Assembly: GCF_963678195.1 (NCBI RefSeq)
Contig: NZ_OY782759.1
Coordinates: 496,001 to 560,000, forward strand
DNA from: an uncultured Hyphomonas sp.
Lineage (GTDB): Bacteria; Pseudomonadota; Alphaproteobacteria; Caulobacterales; Hyphomonadaceae
Direction: 5' to 3'
Length of the DNA: 64,000 bases
Shown one piece after another: positions 27,564 to 36,941 of this stretch (the first letter of the stretch is position 1; the number at the start of each line of letters is the position of its first letter). The notes below the pieces were generated by a model. The model was given only the letters and a program-made list of their open reading frames with translations, had not been told where the DNA came from and ran no database searches. The position numbers and the translations under genes were made by a program.

Positions 27564-29396
27564 CTATTCGAGGGCGAGGGCAACCCCGTCACGGCGCGGG
27601 TCTGCTCCGCCTTCCAGGCTATCCTCGCGCACGATGATGACATGCAGGCCGGAATTCTCACCCTCACGCTCTTCAACACTGTAGCCCATTTCGCGCAGAG
27701 CTTCGGCCGCTTCCGGCCCGCCTTCGCGATCGACTTCAACGCCAACCATATCGCCGCGGGCGATGATGTTCGGCAGGTTGATGGCTTCCTGGGCCGTTTT
27801 GCCCCATTCGAGCACGCCGACCAGCGTCTTGGCGACATAGGCAACGATGGAGTTGCCGCCCGGCGAACCGGTGACCATGAACAGATCGCCTTCCGGATCG
27901 AAGACCACCGTCGGGGACATGGACGAACGGGGGCGCTTGTTGCCGGCAACAGCATTGGCCACCGGCTTGCCGCCTTTTGTCGGTTCACGCGAGAAGTCGG
28001 TCAGCTGGTTGTTCAGCATGAAGCCGTGAACCATGACGGAGTTCCCGAAGGCGGCTTCAACGGTCATCGTCATGGAGACGGCGTTGCCATAGGGGTCGAT
28101 GATCGAGAAATGCGTCGTGCCCGGATGATGCTCGGTCGGATCTTCGCCCCACATCTGGCGCATCGGGCCGCGGCCGAGGGCAAGTCCCGGATCGCCCGGC
28201 GTTGTATGCTGGTCCGGCGCGAAGACCTCGGTCGCCCGCACGTCGAGATAGATCGGATCGATCAGTTCGGCCGCCGGGACCGGGACGAAGTCTGCGTCGG
28301 CGACATAGTGGTCGCGGTCGGCATAGGTCAGGCGCTGGGCATCGACAAATGCCTTCAGCTGGGCGGCTTCGGTCGTTTCTTCCGCATCTTCCGGCTCGAG
28401 GCGGTCATACAGGCCGAGGATCATGTTTTGCGTCACACCGCCGGAAGACGGCGGCGGCGCCGAGCAGATCTCGTAGCCATCCGGTGCGACGCCGCACAGA
28501 GCCGGACGAACGGCGACTTCATAATTTGCGAGATCTTCCACCGTCATGGCGCCCGGCAGGGACGGATCGTGCGATACGGCATAGGCGATCGATTCAGCGA
28601 TATCACCGCTATAGAAGGCGGACGGACCTTCGGTTGCGATCCGCTTCAGCGTTTCGGCATAGGCCGGATTGGTCTTGATTGAGCCTTCTGCCAGCGGCAC
28701 GCCGTCCGGATAGAAATAGGCCGACGATTCCGGCAGGTCATCCAGGCGGACATATTGCTGAAGCCGATCGCTGGCCAGCGTGGCGGCGAGCTTGCGTTCC
28801 ACCACGAAGCCATCTTCGGCGAGCTTGATGGCGGGCTGGAAGAGGTCTTCCCAGTCCAGCTTGCCGGCCGCGTCATGAGCCGATTTGTAGAGGGCAACTG
28901 CGCCTGGCACACCGACCGACCGGCCTGACTGCCAGGCGGAGAAGAAGTCCATCACCTCGCCATCTTTCATGAAATATTCCGGCGTGGCCGCAGCGGGCGC
29001 GCGCTCGCGTCCGTCAAATACGGTGACCTCGCCGCTGGCGTGATCGTAATAGACCATGAAACCGCCGCCGCCGATGCCGGAGCTTTCCGGCTCGACGAGG
29101 CCGAGTGCGGTGTGCACAGCGATGGCCGCATCGACGGCCGTGCCGCCTTCGCGCAGGATCTCGAGACCGGCTTCCACCGCTTCGGGATTTGCCGCGGCCA
29201 CCATGGCGCCTTTGGTCCATTCAGTCTCGTCGGCAACTTCCACTTCGGCTTCGAGGGCTTCGGTGGCGGCCGCCTCTGCCGCGCTCTGCGCCGCTTCGGA
29301 GACCGAGACGTCCTGCTTTCCGTCCGGCGCTGCGCAGGCGGACAGGAGGAGGGCGGCAAGGAAAGGGGCGGCAAGGAGGGGGCGGGCGATCTTCAT
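27564..29396 (-). CDS. ggt: gamma-glutamyltransferase
   Basis: A 610-residue exported Ntn-hydrolase. The signal ends in a lipobox-like LLLSAC (Cys21), so it may be a lipoprotein. A Glu/Ala-rich linker (~residues 30-60) separates it from the catalytic region. Autocleavage is expected before the threonine in HHPGTTHFSIIDPYGNAVS, giving large and small subunits. GIGGGGFMVYYD and TGSPGGNSIV are family signatures. It cleaves glutathione and other gamma-glutamyl compounds in the periplasm. Divergent from a P1-family peptidase. Confidence 0.94.
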   Translation of the reverse strand: MKIARPLLAAPFLAALLLSACAAPDGKQDVSVSEAAQSAAEAAATEALEAEVEVADETEWTKGAMVAAANPEAVEAGLEILREGGTAVDAAIAVHTALGLVEPESSGIGGGGFMVYYDHASGEVTVFDGRERAPAAATPEYFMKDGEVMDFFSAWQSGRSVGVPGAVALYKSAHDAAGKLDWEDLFQPAIKLAEDGFVVERKLAATLASDRLQQYVRLDDLPESSAYFYPDGVPLAEGSIKTNPAYAETLKRIATEGPSAFYSGDIAESIAYAVSHDPSLPGAMTVEDLANYEVAVRPALCGVAPDGYEICSAPPPSSGGVTQNMILGLYDRLEPEDAEETTEAAQLKAFVDAQRLTYADRDHYVADADFVPVPAAELIDPIYLDVRATEVFAPDQHTTPGDPGLALGRGPMRQMWGEDPTEHHPGTTHFSIIDPYGNAVSMTMTVEAAFGNSVMVHGFMLNNQLTDFSREPTKGGKPVANAVAGNKRPRSSMSPTVVFDPEGDLFMVTGSPGGNSIVAYVAKTLVGVLEWGKTAQEAINLPNIIARGDMVGVEVDREGGPEAAEALREMGYSVEEREGENSGLHVIIVREDSLEGGADPRRDGVALALE

Positions 29397-29476
29397 GGGA
29401 GTGTCCTTGGCTTGCGTGAGTCGCGGCGGACCTTAAGAGAGTGAGTTCCAAAGGGAAAGACCGACAGGACATTGTC

Positions 29477-30478
29477 ATGGCCACAACCGCCGGGAAACGG
29501 AATCTCATCACCGATGTCAAAGGATTGCGCGTCGGGCAGGCACATGATGCCCGCATCAACACCGGTGTGACCGTCATTCTGCCGGATCAGCCAGCTGTTG
29601 CAGCCTGTGTCGTCGCCGGTGGCGGACCGGGGACACGGGAAACCGATTTGCTGACGGCCGGCGCGATGGTGGACCAGGTGGACGGGGTTTTCCTGTCGGG
29701 CGGCAGCGCGTTCGGCCTGGGCGCCGCCGATGGCGTCATGGCGGGCCTCAAACAGGCGGGCCGGGGCTTCAGCCTTGTCGAGCGCCCCGGCGTGCCGCCG
29801 ACACCGATCGTGCCGGGGGCCATTCTCTATGACCTCGCGAATGGCGGCGACAAGGACTGGGACGGCATCGCGCCCTACGCGGCACTGGGCCTCGAGGCCT
29901 TCAATGCAGCCTCCGGGACATTTGCACTTGGCCGGGCAGGGGCGGGGCATGGCGCACGGGCCGGCCAGCATCCGGGCGGAACCGGATCGGCCAGCGTGGT
30001 TATGCCGGAAGGGATTACCGTCGGTGCGCTTGCCTGTGTGAATTGCTTCGGCTCTGTGCTGATGCCCGGAACAGATGCCTACTGGGCCTGGCCTTATGAA
30101 ATGGAAGGTGAATTCGGCGGTGCCCGCCCGCCTGCACACTTCTCCATGGATGCGGAAGACTGGGGCGCAGCAAAGGCCAATCCGGGCCTTGGTCAGAACA
30201 CCACGATTGCCTGCGTCGCGACAGATGCCGCCCTGACCCCGTCCCAGGCGCAGCGTGTGGCGCAGATGGCACTGTCAGGCTTTTCCCGCGCGATCCGCCC
30301 GGTATTTGCGCCTTTCGACGGGGATGCTGTATTTGTGCTATCAACCAAAGGTGTGGCGCTGCCCGAGCCGGATCCGCTGATGGTGACCCGGATTGGAGAC
30401 CTCGCCGCCTCGACGCTCGCCCGGGCCATTGCGCGCGGCGTGCATGAGGCGCGCAGGCAGGCGGGGGCGGTGGCCTGA
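29477..30478 (+). CDS. P1 family peptidase (DmpA/BapA-like)
   Basis: A 333-residue self-processing aminopeptidase of family S58. Signatures are NLITDVKGLRVGQAHD, VDQVDGVFLSGGSAFGLGAADG, and the subunit-junction motif GLGQNTTIACVATDAALT around residue ~250, where cleavage exposes the nucleophile. The start at ATG 29477 has AGGAC upstream. GTG 29441 is an alternative. Relatives release N-terminal D-Ala or beta-amino acids. Specificity cannot be read here. Confidence 0.88.
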   Translation: MATTAGKRNLITDVKGLRVGQAHDARINTGVTVILPDQPAVAACVVAGGGPGTRETDLLTAGAMVDQVDGVFLSGGSAFGLGAADGVMAGLKQAGRGFSLVERPGVPPTPIVPGAILYDLANGGDKDWDGIAPYAALGLEAFNAASGTFALGRAGAGHGARAGQHPGGTGSASVVMPEGITVGALACVNCFGSVLMPGTDAYWAWPYEMEGEFGGARPPAHFSMDAEDWGAAKANPGLGQNTTIACVATDAALTPSQAQRVAQMALSGFSRAIRPVFAPFDGDAVFVLSTKGVALPEPDPLMVTRIGDLAASTLARAIARGVHEARRQAGAVA

Positions 30479-30507
30479 AAGGAAAACGGCCGGAGAGGTA
30501 AGTCGGC

Positions 30508-31515
30508 ATGAAACAGGTCTGGAAGTGGGCGAGTGCGGCGGGCACGCTGGCCCTCGCAACGGCATGCGTCATTGGCGGCCGCGAGGCCGATCCGGAGGAT
30601 TGGCCGGGCGTTGTGTCGCTGCAATCCCAGCAGGGCCGCAACATCTATCATGAGTGCGGCGCCGCGATGATCTCTCCCGAATGGGCCCTGACCGCGGCGC
30701 ACTGCATGGAGACGGTCAAGATCGATGCCGATCTGGGCCGGGCCGTGCAATACCTGCCGGATGGGCGGGGCGAGCTGAAAAAATTTGGCCCGCTCCAGCT
30801 TGTGGTCGGCGCCGGGACGCTTCTGGAGACGCCGAAAGATGCAACCTTTCCGGTCGACCGGATTGTCATGCACCCCGGCTATGAGGCCGGCCATGCCGAA
30901 CTCGGCAACGATCTGGCGCTGATCCATATCTCAGGGCGCTGGGACGGCCCGCTCTCCCGGCTCGATGGGCTGACGGGGCGTGCGCCGGACCTCGACGTGC
31001 CGGAAACGGAGGTCGTGGTTGCCGGCTACGGCAACACCGAAGAGCAGGGCAGTCAGGAAGAAGGTTTCAACCGGACCGGCCGGCATGTCAGCGCGCCAAG
31101 CCTCGCCCTGATGGAAGGGATCGTCCCGCCGGTCGAACCGGAGACCTGTGGCCAGCAGATCGCGACGCTGATCGACAAATACGGCCTCGACGAGGAGTTT
31201 GCCGGCGTCAGCATCGATCCGGCCCTGCAGATCTGCGCGGGGACGGGGGGCACCGATTCCTGCCAGGGGGACAGCGGTGGTCCGCTCGTCGCCCGAACCT
31301 GGGAAGACGGCCCGGTGCAGATTGGCGTGGTGAGCTGGGGACTGGGCTGCGCCCGGCCGGACAGTCCGGGCATCTATATGCGGGTTTCGGCCTATTCAGG
31401 CTGGATTGCCGATGTGACCGGAATTGAGCCGGACCTCGACGCGCCACCCGCGCATCTCCCCGAATATGACCGCCCGGCTGGCCACGAGACCGGAACGGAA
31501 GACGCCGGGGATTAG
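30508..31515 (+). CDS. trypsin-like serine protease (S1)
   Basis: A 335-residue chymotrypsin-fold protease with triad His65 (LTAAHC), Asp135 (GNDLALIH) and Ser256 (GDSGGP). Asp250, six residues before the serine, corresponds to trypsin Asp189, so cleavage after Lys/Arg is expected. Cysteines at 50/66 and around 243, 252 and the later WGLGCARP fit conserved disulphides. A signal peptide of ~20 residues ends ATAC directly before VIGGREA, the equivalent of the trypsin IVGG activation terminus, with no propeptide in between. The C-terminal ~30 residues are acidic and proline-rich. Confidence 0.9.
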   Translation: MKQVWKWASAAGTLALATACVIGGREADPEDWPGVVSLQSQQGRNIYHECGAAMISPEWALTAAHCMETVKIDADLGRAVQYLPDGRGELKKFGPLQLVVGAGTLLETPKDATFPVDRIVMHPGYEAGHAELGNDLALIHISGRWDGPLSRLDGLTGRAPDLDVPETEVVVAGYGNTEEQGSQEEGFNRTGRHVSAPSLALMEGIVPPVEPETCGQQIATLIDKYGLDEEFAGVSIDPALQICAGTGGTDSCQGDSGGPLVARTWEDGPVQIGVVSWGLGCARPDSPGIYMRVSAYSGWIADVTGIEPDLDAPPAHLPEYDRPAGHETGTEDAGD

Positions 31516-31601
31516 GTTCCGTCGGGTCTGCTGCACAAGGCCGGGAAAACGGGCTTGCATCCCTTGGGGGCTGACTGTATGTGTCCGCCTTCTTTCGGCC
31601 G

Positions 31602-31678
31602 GCACCGGTAGCTCAGTTGGATAGAGCACTAGACTACGAATCTAGGGGTCGGGGGTTCGAATCCTCCCCGGTGCGCCA
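31602..31678 (+). tRNA. tRNA-Arg (anticodon ACG)
   Basis: Cloverleaf: acceptor GCACCGG / CCGGTGC, D-arm GCTCAGTTGGATAGAGC, anticodon stem CTAGA-CTACGAA-TCTAG with ACG at 31636-31638, T-arm GGGGGTTCGAATCCTCC, discriminator G and encoded CCA. Single-copy context between the protease gene and a hypothetical gene. Confidence 0.97.
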
Positions 31679-31745
31679 TTTTCCTTTGAAATGAAGACGC
31701 TGTGCAGTCTGCAGAAGCAGGATGCGGATCAGTGAGCGTTGTGGG

Positions 31746-32150
31746 TCACGTGGTTGCAGGCCCGGCGGGCTCAGATAGCAGTTGCGCGGCGATCTCCATA
31801 GCCTCTTCGCGAGACGTGGTGAGCCTCATCGGAAAACCCCAGACCTTACTAAAGGCAACGCCGAAAGCCTTGAATGCCATGCGCTTGGCAGCGTTCGGCT
31901 CAATCACGATCATCGCCAGCACGAGCGTCCGCAGTTCGGTCTTGTGTTTCTTCATCCACAATACAGTGCGTTTCTTTTCTTCCTGGCTGTGCTCGTGGTC
32001 TTCGCTCGGTGCGTTATCGGTCAGGATCACGAACGGCTCGCCGCGCCTGAAGCGCGCCTCCAACACTTCGAAGTCCTCGTCGTGGTCGTGATCGGGCGCT
32101 TCGTCATAACTCATCCAGACGAGCGGGAAATTCGTGTTGTCCAAAGGCAT
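31746..32150 (-). CDS. hypothetical protein
   Basis: A 134-residue protein with AAGGAGA just upstream of ATG 32150. N-terminal half: PLVWMSYDEAPDHDHDEDF and RRGEPFVILTDN. C-terminal half: a long charged helix region EEKKRTVLWMKKHKTEL, then TLVLAMIVIEP and a closing TSREEAMEIAAQLL. The alternation of strand and helix recalls SpoIIAA/STAS-like folds, but this is only an impression. No signal peptide. It is divergent from an AraC regulator 126 bases away, suggesting it may be that regulator's target. Confidence 0.6.
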   Translation of the reverse strand: MPLDNTNFPLVWMSYDEAPDHDHDEDFEVLEARFRRGEPFVILTDNAPSEDHEHSQEEKKRTVLWMKKHKTELRTLVLAMIVIEPNAAKRMAFKAFGVAFSKVWGFPMRLTTSREEAMEIAAQLLSEPAGPATT

Positions 32151-32275
32151 GCGTCGTCTCCTTGCGCGTATCCCTCCTGCCTGAAAGGCATAAGACCGAC
32201 AGCGGTTGGCGTCATTGCGCAACCTTGCCAATATATGTTTCAATTCGGCCAAAGTGGAAAACGCCGAGGCCCTTG

Positions 32276-33097
32276 ATGCATTTAGACGTCCGTAGCGATT
32301 GGCTTTCTTATGTCGATGAGGTTCCCCGTGCGCTGGTCGCGGCCAATGCTGTCGCTAATCTTGAGGCCCTGGAGCATTCGCCGCGGCACAAGCATCAGAA
32401 AGCACAACTGCTTTTCACGGTCCGCGGCGTCATCAACTGCGAGGTCGACGACGCTGTCTGGATCGTGCCGCCGCAATGCGCCGTATGGATTCCCGGCGGG
32501 CTGCCCCATACCGTTTTCGGCTCCGGCGAGGTGGAGTGCATCTCCCTGTTCATCGACCCTCCCGGATCTCCGAATCTGCCGACCGGATGCTGCACCATCA
32601 CGGTGTCGGGCTTTTTCCGTCATTTGCTGATGCGGGCCAACGATCTGCCGGAACTCTATGACGTTGACGGTCCGGACGGCCGGATCGTGTCCGTTATCTT
32701 CGATGAGCTGGCTGCCGCACCGGTCGAAGACCTGCGCCTGCCGCTCCCCGGCGATCCGCGCCTCAAGAAGCTTACGGACCTGCTAATCGCTGCGCCTGCG
32801 GATCGTGCCACCGTCGCGGAGTGGGCTGCCCGCATCGCGCTCAGCGAGCGCAGCCTGAGCCGTCTGTTGGCGGAAGAAGTGGGCATGAGTTTCGGCCGCT
32901 GGCGCCGGCAGCTGCATATTGTCCTCGCTTTGCGGCAGCTGAGCGCCGGCCAGACGGTCCAGGCCGTCGCGATGGATCTCGGCTATGAAAGCGCCAGCAG
33001 TTTCGTGACCATGTTCCGAAAGATGGTCGGTAAACCGCCAAGCCGCTATCTGCTCGAAAGGCTGAGACCTGCGCCTCGCGATCATGGAGGGCATTAG
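32276..33097 (+). CDS. AraC family transcriptional regulator
   Basis: A 273-residue regulator. The N-terminal cupin-like effector domain contains SPRHKHQKAQLLFTVRGV and VPPQCAVWIPGGLPHTV. The C-terminal ~100 residues hold two HTH motifs: WAARIALSERSLSRLLAEE and VAMDLGYESASSFVTMFRK, ending in GKPPSRYL. The start at ATG 32276 directly precedes the cupin. Upstream in-frame codons overlap the divergent hypothetical gene's promoter. Target genes unknown. Confidence 0.85.
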   Translation: MHLDVRSDWLSYVDEVPRALVAANAVANLEALEHSPRHKHQKAQLLFTVRGVINCEVDDAVWIVPPQCAVWIPGGLPHTVFGSGEVECISLFIDPPGSPNLPTGCCTITVSGFFRHLLMRANDLPELYDVDGPDGRIVSVIFDELAAAPVEDLRLPLPGDPRLKKLTDLLIAAPADRATVAEWAARIALSERSLSRLLAEEVGMSFGRWRRQLHIVLALRQLSAGQTVQAVAMDLGYESASSFVTMFRKMVGKPPSRYLLERLRPAPRDHGGH

Positions 33098-33138
33098 AGA
33101 ACCAGAGGGCTAGGGCGTAAACGCCGTGCTCATCTTCC

Positions 33139-33161
33139 CGGGTGCCCCTTGAGAGGCACCC
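33139..33161. other. hairpin between araC-type gene and glycosyltransferase gene
   Basis: GGGTGCC-CCTTGAGA-GGCACCC, a perfect 7-base inverted repeat in the gap between two converging genes. There is no run of T on either side, so it is not a classical intrinsic terminator. Confidence 0.4.
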
Positions 33162-33179
33162 ATTGGTGAGTGGCGTATA

Positions 33180-34271
33180 TCAGGCGGCTGCGCTGGCGGA
33201 TTTTTTGTCGGCCGCACCGGATGCAGGCGGGTGTGCTCCGTCTGACGGGCGGTAATCCTGCGCCTGCTGGTCCGCCATGCGCGCGCCGATGAATTTCAGC
33301 AATGGCATCAGGAGGAGCGAGCCAGCCTGCTGCACCTTGTAGCTGTGCCCGACGAAGGGGATCTTCCGGATCAGGGGCTTGGCCACGCCTTCACGATAGC
33401 GCCAGCCCGTGAGTTTCAGGTAGCGATCGAAATAGGGGTCATTCTCCAGTTTCCACTTTTTCTGGAAGTGGCTGAGGCTCTGGCGCTGCCATTTTGGCGA
33501 CCAGCGCAGTAGGAAGAAGGCACGGTCCACCGGTTCCACCGGATGGGCCCGGCTCGGCACGCAGAAGGTCACGACCGACGTCGGTTCCAGCATGATACGC
33601 CCGCCCTTGCTCCAGACGTTTACGCTGAAGTCCACATGATCCTTGGAGCAGGGCATGTTCTCGTCGAACTCTCCCAGCCAATCGAAGGCATCCCGGCGAA
33701 CGAGGAAACAGTGAACTTCCGTGACCTGTGTTTCTGTACGGGTAAGCTCAACATCGCTGACCTGTTCGCCCTGGTGCCATAGATGGCTGTCGGACAAGCG
33801 GCGCTGGTCTTCCGTGCCATTGAAGAAGGCGTCCATGTCGTCGGTAAAATTGCCGCCGGCCTGGTGAATTTCCGTATGAAGCGGCGTGCCCTGGCAGATC
33901 AGGGGCTGAACCACTTCGGCGCCGGTTTCCTCGGCGCATTTCACGAGGTTTGCCAGCCAGCCGCCGGTGACGAGGACATCATTCTCGCAATAAACGACAT
34001 AGGGTGTGGTCGACAGGCGCAGGCCGATATTGCGGGCCTGGCAGGGGGCGAGGAAATGGTCGTAGCGCAGGTAGCGGAACCCGTTTTTCTCGCAGACAGC
34101 GCGGATCTCGTCGGCAACATGTTTCGGGCTGCCGCCGTCCACATAGATAAGCTCGTAGGGGCGTGCCGTGACATCTGCGATCTCGTTCAGTGTCCGGACG
34201 GCCATGCTGAACCGGTCTCGCGCGGTCATGATGATCGTGGCCTTTGCCTCGGGGGTCATTGCGTCAGTCAT
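33180..34271 (-). CDS. family 2 glycosyltransferase
   Basis: A 363-residue GT-A-fold transferase. ATIIMTARDRFSMAVRTL begins the nucleotide-binding domain. ELIYVDGGSPKH and ARNIGL follow, and the DxD position is occupied by YVVYCENDVLVTGGWL. The C-terminal ~100 residues are positively charged and contain a hydrophobic patch (QQAGSLLLMPLLKFIGA), perhaps a membrane anchor. Start codon lies 1 base from the stop of the GT4 gene upstream, so the two form an operon. Sugar and acceptor unknown. Confidence 0.85.
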   Translation of the reverse strand: MTDAMTPEAKATIIMTARDRFSMAVRTLNEIADVTARPYELIYVDGGSPKHVADEIRAVCEKNGFRYLRYDHFLAPCQARNIGLRLSTTPYVVYCENDVLVTGGWLANLVKCAEETGAEVVQPLICQGTPLHTEIHQAGGNFTDDMDAFFNGTEDQRRLSDSHLWHQGEQVSDVELTRTETQVTEVHCFLVRRDAFDWLGEFDENMPCSKDHVDFSVNVWSKGGRIMLEPTSVVTFCVPSRAHPVEPVDRAFFLLRWSPKWQRQSLSHFQKKWKLENDPYFDRYLKLTGWRYREGVAKPLIRKIPFVGHSYKVQQAGSLLLMPLLKFIGARMADQQAQDYRPSDGAHPPASGAADKKSASAAA

Positions 34272-34272
34272 A

Positions 34273-35550
34273 TCAGGCTACTTTCCTTGAAGGGCGGGGA
34301 GTGTCTTTGGGGGAGGGGGCTGCCGTAATGGCGGTGTAGATGTCGATCAGGTCTTCGGTTTTCCGGCGCAGCGCATAGGTGTCTTCGACGGCCGTGCGGG
34401 CATTCTTCAGCATCTGTGGCCAGTCGTCCCGCAGGCTGAGGATGCGGTGAACGGCCTGTTCGAGCGCGTCGATATCGCCTTCCTCGCAAAGCAGGCCTGT
34501 TTCTCCGTCGGCAACCAGCTCGGAAATCCCGCCGTGGCGGGTGCCGATGACCGGGCGTCCGATGGCCATGGCTTCCTTGAGTGTGTTGACGGGGCCGTCC
34601 TGGCTTCCTTTGGAACAGGTCATGGAAGGCGCAATGAATACATCGCACTGGCGGATGAAGTCTGCGATCTCTGTATGGCTTCGCGCGCCATGGAACGTGA
34701 CACAGGCGCCAAGACCGCAATCCTGCGCAAGCTGCGCCAGGTCGGCACGCAACGGTCCGTCGCCGACGATGTCGACATGGACCCGGCGTCCTGTGGCGCG
34801 TGCAAAACGAGAGAGGGCCGGTAGGGCAATGTGAAAGCCCTTACGCTCGATGAGCCGCCCCACCATCAGGAAACGCATGTCGCCAGCCGGCGCTTCTTCG
34901 ATCGGCTGGAACGGGAAGCTCTCCAGCCGCATGCCCGAACCGACGACGCTGATACGGTCTTCGGGGCATCCGATGGCGATGGCGCGCTGGCGGAAATAGT
35001 CGGAGTTGGAGATGAACGCATCGGCTTCCGGCCAGATATGGTCGTAGAGATGTTCCCCGTGCAGGGTCACCAGTTCCGAGATGTCATAACCGCGGAAGTT
35101 CACAACGAGGTGGCCGGAGAGAAATCCAGCACGGCGATGCTTTATCACATGCTCAGCAAGCGGAGCAAACTGGCAATGAATGATGTCGTAGACGCCATCG
35201 GCAGGCATTTGTGCGGCCTGGTAAAAGGCGGACAGATCCATGAATGTGCGCCGGTAGGTGCCGGGCTGAACCCGCGTCAGGCCTGAGACCCCATGTCGGC
35301 CAACGAGGCGCCCAAGCGTGCCTGGCAAACCTTTCCAGCGGCCGGCGGATGTGTCCGGCCAACGGATATTGGTTGTCGATTGTTCCAGTTGCAGAGGCTC
35401 TGCTTCCGGAACCGACAGTCCGGTGGCATCGACATTGCCAATACCGTAAATATCGACACTGTGCCCGGCTTCGATCAGGGCGGCCGCGCTGTTCACAATG
35501 AAGGCTTCCGACATCATCGGAAACGCGTTGGTAAAGAACGCAATCTTCAT
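34273..35550 (-). CDS. family 4 glycosyltransferase
   Basis: A 425-residue GT-B enzyme starting MKIAFFTNAFPMMSEAFI with GAGGAGG upstream. The C-terminal GT4 domain has FLMVGRLIERKGFHIALPAL, DIVGDGPLRADL and the nucleotide-binding EX7E region in KEAMAIGRPVIGTRHGGISELV. Longer in-frame extension upstream to 36363 runs antisense through another gene and is not coding. Divergent from a GT2 gene 189 bases away. Part of the first glycan cluster. Confidence 0.9.
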   Translation of the reverse strand: MKIAFFTNAFPMMSEAFIVNSAAALIEAGHSVDIYGIGNVDATGLSVPEAEPLQLEQSTTNIRWPDTSAGRWKGLPGTLGRLVGRHGVSGLTRVQPGTYRRTFMDLSAFYQAAQMPADGVYDIIHCQFAPLAEHVIKHRRAGFLSGHLVVNFRGYDISELVTLHGEHLYDHIWPEADAFISNSDYFRQRAIAIGCPEDRISVVGSGMRLESFPFQPIEEAPAGDMRFLMVGRLIERKGFHIALPALSRFARATGRRVHVDIVGDGPLRADLAQLAQDCGLGACVTFHGARSHTEIADFIRQCDVFIAPSMTCSKGSQDGPVNTLKEAMAIGRPVIGTRHGGISELVADGETGLLCEEGDIDALEQAVHRILSLRDDWPQMLKNARTAVEDTYALRRKTEDLIDIYTAITAAPSPKDTPRPSRKVA

Positions 35551-35739
35551 TCCGCCTCCTCTCAATTGGAATTCCGTCACCTTGGGGTAGGAGCCGCTGA
35601 TTTTTCCCGTCTTCTGGCACGCGGGTTGCAGGTTCGGCGCTATGTGACGAAGCCAATTTGTGCCTAAATTCAAGCAAGACCAATGCCAGTCGGCAATCGC
35701 TTGAGTCAGGGGACGCTCAAAAGACCAGAAGGAAGACGC

Positions 35740-36918
35740 ATGCCTGCCAATTCGGTTACTGTGCTGATCCCCACCTTTAACAGGGCGCATCTTCTCGTAG
35801 AGGCTCTGGACTCGATTCTGGCCCAGACGCGGCGGCCTGATCAGATCATCGTGATTAATGATGGTTCCACAGATGACACACTGGAGAGGCTTGAACCCTA
35901 CCGGCGAGACATCGAAATCCTCAATCAGGACAATACGGGAAAGTCGGCGGCGTTGAACAAGGCGCTCAGAGTCGCGAAGGGCGATCTGATCTGGATCTTC
36001 GACGATGATGATATTGCCGAAGCGGATGCCCTGGAAATCCTGCTGGGCCTTCTGGACGAAAACCCGGATGCGGATTTCGTCTATGGCCGCCACGACCGGT
36101 TCGAGGTCCGCCCGGATGGCCGGGTCAAATGGAGAGACACAGGCTATTGGCGCGAGACTTCGCCGGAAGACTTCCTGTTTGCAACACTCCTCGACATGTT
36201 TGCCCATCAGCCCGGAATGCTGGTGCGCAAGTCGCTTTACAGCAAGGCTGGCGCGTTCGACGAAAGCCTCGTCCGGTCCCAGGACTATGACATGCTGCTT
36301 CGGCTTGCGCGCCATGGCCGCCCGGCTCCGACAGAGCGCGTCCTGTTCCATCAGCGCCAGCACGATCTTCCGCGCGGCACCGCCGCGAAAGTGGTTGAAG
36401 CCGCAGAGCGAAATGCCGTCTGGCAGCGGTACGACCGCCGGATTTTCGGGGCCAACTATATCTCCCTGCCGCTTGGCAAATACCTGCCGGCGGATTGCTC
36501 GCTGACCGAACCTGGTATGACCCGCCGGGCCCTTATCCGGCGCGGCATTGTCATGGGCCGCAAGAATTTCTGGAGAGAGGCCGGGGCGGACTTCAACCGC
36601 GCAGCCCGCATTTCAGACAGGCCGCTGACCCGTGAAGAAACGGCAGACCTGCGCACCATGTTCACGATGAAATACGGCTGCGACGAATGTCTGATGAATG
36701 CGGACGTGCAGGCCCTGTTCTTTGACATAAAACATGCCTCTCCGGTTGGCGCACAGATGATCCGGGTTGTCGCGCGGGCAATGGTCTGGCGGGTTCGCCT
36801 TGCCTTGCAGAAGGGGAAACCTTTGCTCGCGTTCAGGCTTGCTTCACTGGTTGGCCGTTTGATTGCGCCGAGCAAAAATGTTTCCCGGGAGGTTTCGTCC
36901 TCCTTCGCCAGCAGGTAG
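35740..36918 (+). CDS. family 2 glycosyltransferase
   Basis: A 392-residue transferase. VTVLIPTFNRAHLLVEALDS and IIVINDGSTDDTLERL make the nucleotide-binding half. The metal-binding motif is in DLIWIFDDDDIAEADAL, and the acceptor side has RSQDYDMLLRLARHG. The C-terminal third (~residues 260-392) is helical and not conserved with simple GT2 enzymes. GAAGGAAG precedes ATG 35740. A 23-base gap separates it from the flippase gene, so the two are co-transcribed. Confidence 0.88.
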   Translation: MPANSVTVLIPTFNRAHLLVEALDSILAQTRRPDQIIVINDGSTDDTLERLEPYRRDIEILNQDNTGKSAALNKALRVAKGDLIWIFDDDDIAEADALEILLGLLDENPDADFVYGRHDRFEVRPDGRVKWRDTGYWRETSPEDFLFATLLDMFAHQPGMLVRKSLYSKAGAFDESLVRSQDYDMLLRLARHGRPAPTERVLFHQRQHDLPRGTAAKVVEAAERNAVWQRYDRRIFGANYISLPLGKYLPADCSLTEPGMTRRALIRRGIVMGRKNFWREAGADFNRAARISDRPLTREETADLRTMFTMKYGCDECLMNADVQALFFDIKHASPVGAQMIRVVARAMVWRVRLALQKGKPLLAFRLASLVGRLIAPSKNVSREVSSSFASR

Positions 36919-36941
36919 CCGGTTTCGGCTCGGAGTTTCCC

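Noticed and set aside
33139-33161. Intrinsic terminator after the AraC gene
   Set aside because: The hairpin is strong but neither side has a T tract, so it was listed only as a hairpin.
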